Source: Paracoccaceae bacterium
GTDB lineage: Bacteria > Pseudomonadota > Alphaproteobacteria > Rhodobacterales > Rhodobacteraceae
Length of the DNA: 44,738 bases
Direction: 5' to 3'
Assembly (NCBI GenBank): GCA_017852835.1
Contig: JAFMKS010000013.1
Span: 1 to 44,738 of the forward strand
In this document: in pieces, positions 44,551 to 44,738 of the stretch
Numbering within the stretch: position 1 is the first letter of the stretch
Layout of the letters: the number at the start of each line of letters is the position of its first letter
The notes under the pieces: generated by a model
The model's database searches: none
Seen by the model: only the letters and a program-made list of their open reading frames with translations
Told to the model about the DNA's origin: nothing
Program-made: the position numbers and the translations under genes

Positions 44551-44738
44551 ATGAACGCAGACCGCACAACGCTTGCCTATATTTTTGGCTTTGCTGGGAC
44601 GCTTCCGTTTTTGTGGGGAGCTGTTACGCAGTTCGTGCAACTTCCGCTATCTGCCAATTTGTTGGCCGCCCAGTTGCAGGTGTCCTATGGCATTGTCATT
44701 TTCGCCTATATGTCAGGCACCCATTGGAATTTCGCAGC
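44551..44738 (+). CDS. DUF3429 membrane protein (partial)
   Basis: The start of a membrane protein that runs off the right edge; 62 full codons are present. It begins MNADRTTLAYIFGFAGTLPF and continues with hydrophobic segments and YGIVIFAYMSGTHWNFA, a pattern typical of DUF3429. AAGGGAAAG lies just upstream of the ATG. The family's function is not known. It follows the methyltransferase gene by 66 bases. Confidence 0.78.
   Translation, partial: MNADRTTLAYIFGFAGTLPFLWGAVTQFVQLPLSANLLAAQLQVSYGIVIFAYMSGTHWNFA

Noticed and set aside
1-44738. tRNA, rRNA, CRISPR array or complete insertion sequence
   Set aside because: None was seen on either strand when reading the window by eye; small or divergent tRNAs cannot be fully excluded without a scan.

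Overview
The window looks like chromosomal DNA of a marine alphaproteobacterium of the Rhodobacterales (Roseobacter group). The reasons are the aerobic, oxygen-dependent cobalamin gene set (cobG, cobN), the imuA-imuB-dnaE2 mutagenesis cassette behind a direct-repeat SOS box of the alphaproteobacterial type (GAAC-N7-GAAC), a paaABCDE phenylacetyl-CoA epoxidase operon, and many CoA-thioester catabolic genes. No tRNA, rRNA, CRISPR array, intact insertion sequence or prophage was seen. The species assignment is inference.

Layout. 1-4254 (minus): thiolase-paaA-B-C-D-E for aerobic phenylacetate breakdown, with paaE cut by the left edge. 4411-5337 (plus): a PfkB sugar kinase of the 2-keto-3-deoxygluconate type. 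5334-21477: a cobalamin locus. On the minus strand run DUF1636-cobW-cobN-cobG-cobH-cobI-cobJ and then cobL-E-M-B-A-F. cobK is inserted on the plus strand between cobJ and cobL, and cobO-cobQ diverge from the head of the cluster. A cobalamin riboswitch (about 19155-19340, minus) leads the minus-strand operon. 21478-21883 holds no gene but a two-hairpin candidate small RNA. 21884-27940 (plus): an SRAP-domain protein and the SOS mutasome imuA-imuB-dnaE2. A 27-residue membrane-peptide ORF follows at 28041.

28128-35925 (minus) is a seven-gene operon: crotonase, MarR regulator, feruloyl-CoA synthase-like ligase, amidohydrolase, two acyl-CoA dehydrogenases and a CaiB/BaiF CoA-transferase. The content fits CoA-dependent side-chain shortening of hydroxycinnamate-like compounds. 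A 589-base gap upstream holds a palindromic operator candidate and decayed coding sequence. 36515-39379 holds a short-chain dehydrogenase (plus), then a second CoA-transferase and a mesaconyl-CoA hydratase-like protein (minus). 39688-44738 holds a Gfo/Idh/MocA oxidoreductase coupled to a hotdog thioesterase, a sirtuin without a zinc site, an M20 amidohydrolase, a LysE-type exporter, a methyltransferase and the start of a DUF3429 protein.

How the parts work together. The cobalamin genes cover most of corrin-ring construction, cobalt insertion, adenosylation and amidation. cobS/cobT and the lower-loop genes must lie elsewhere. The catabolic operons feed aromatic acids through CoA thioesters toward central metabolism. 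Translational coupling by 1-4 base stop/start overlaps is common throughout, and several genes start at GTG or TTG.
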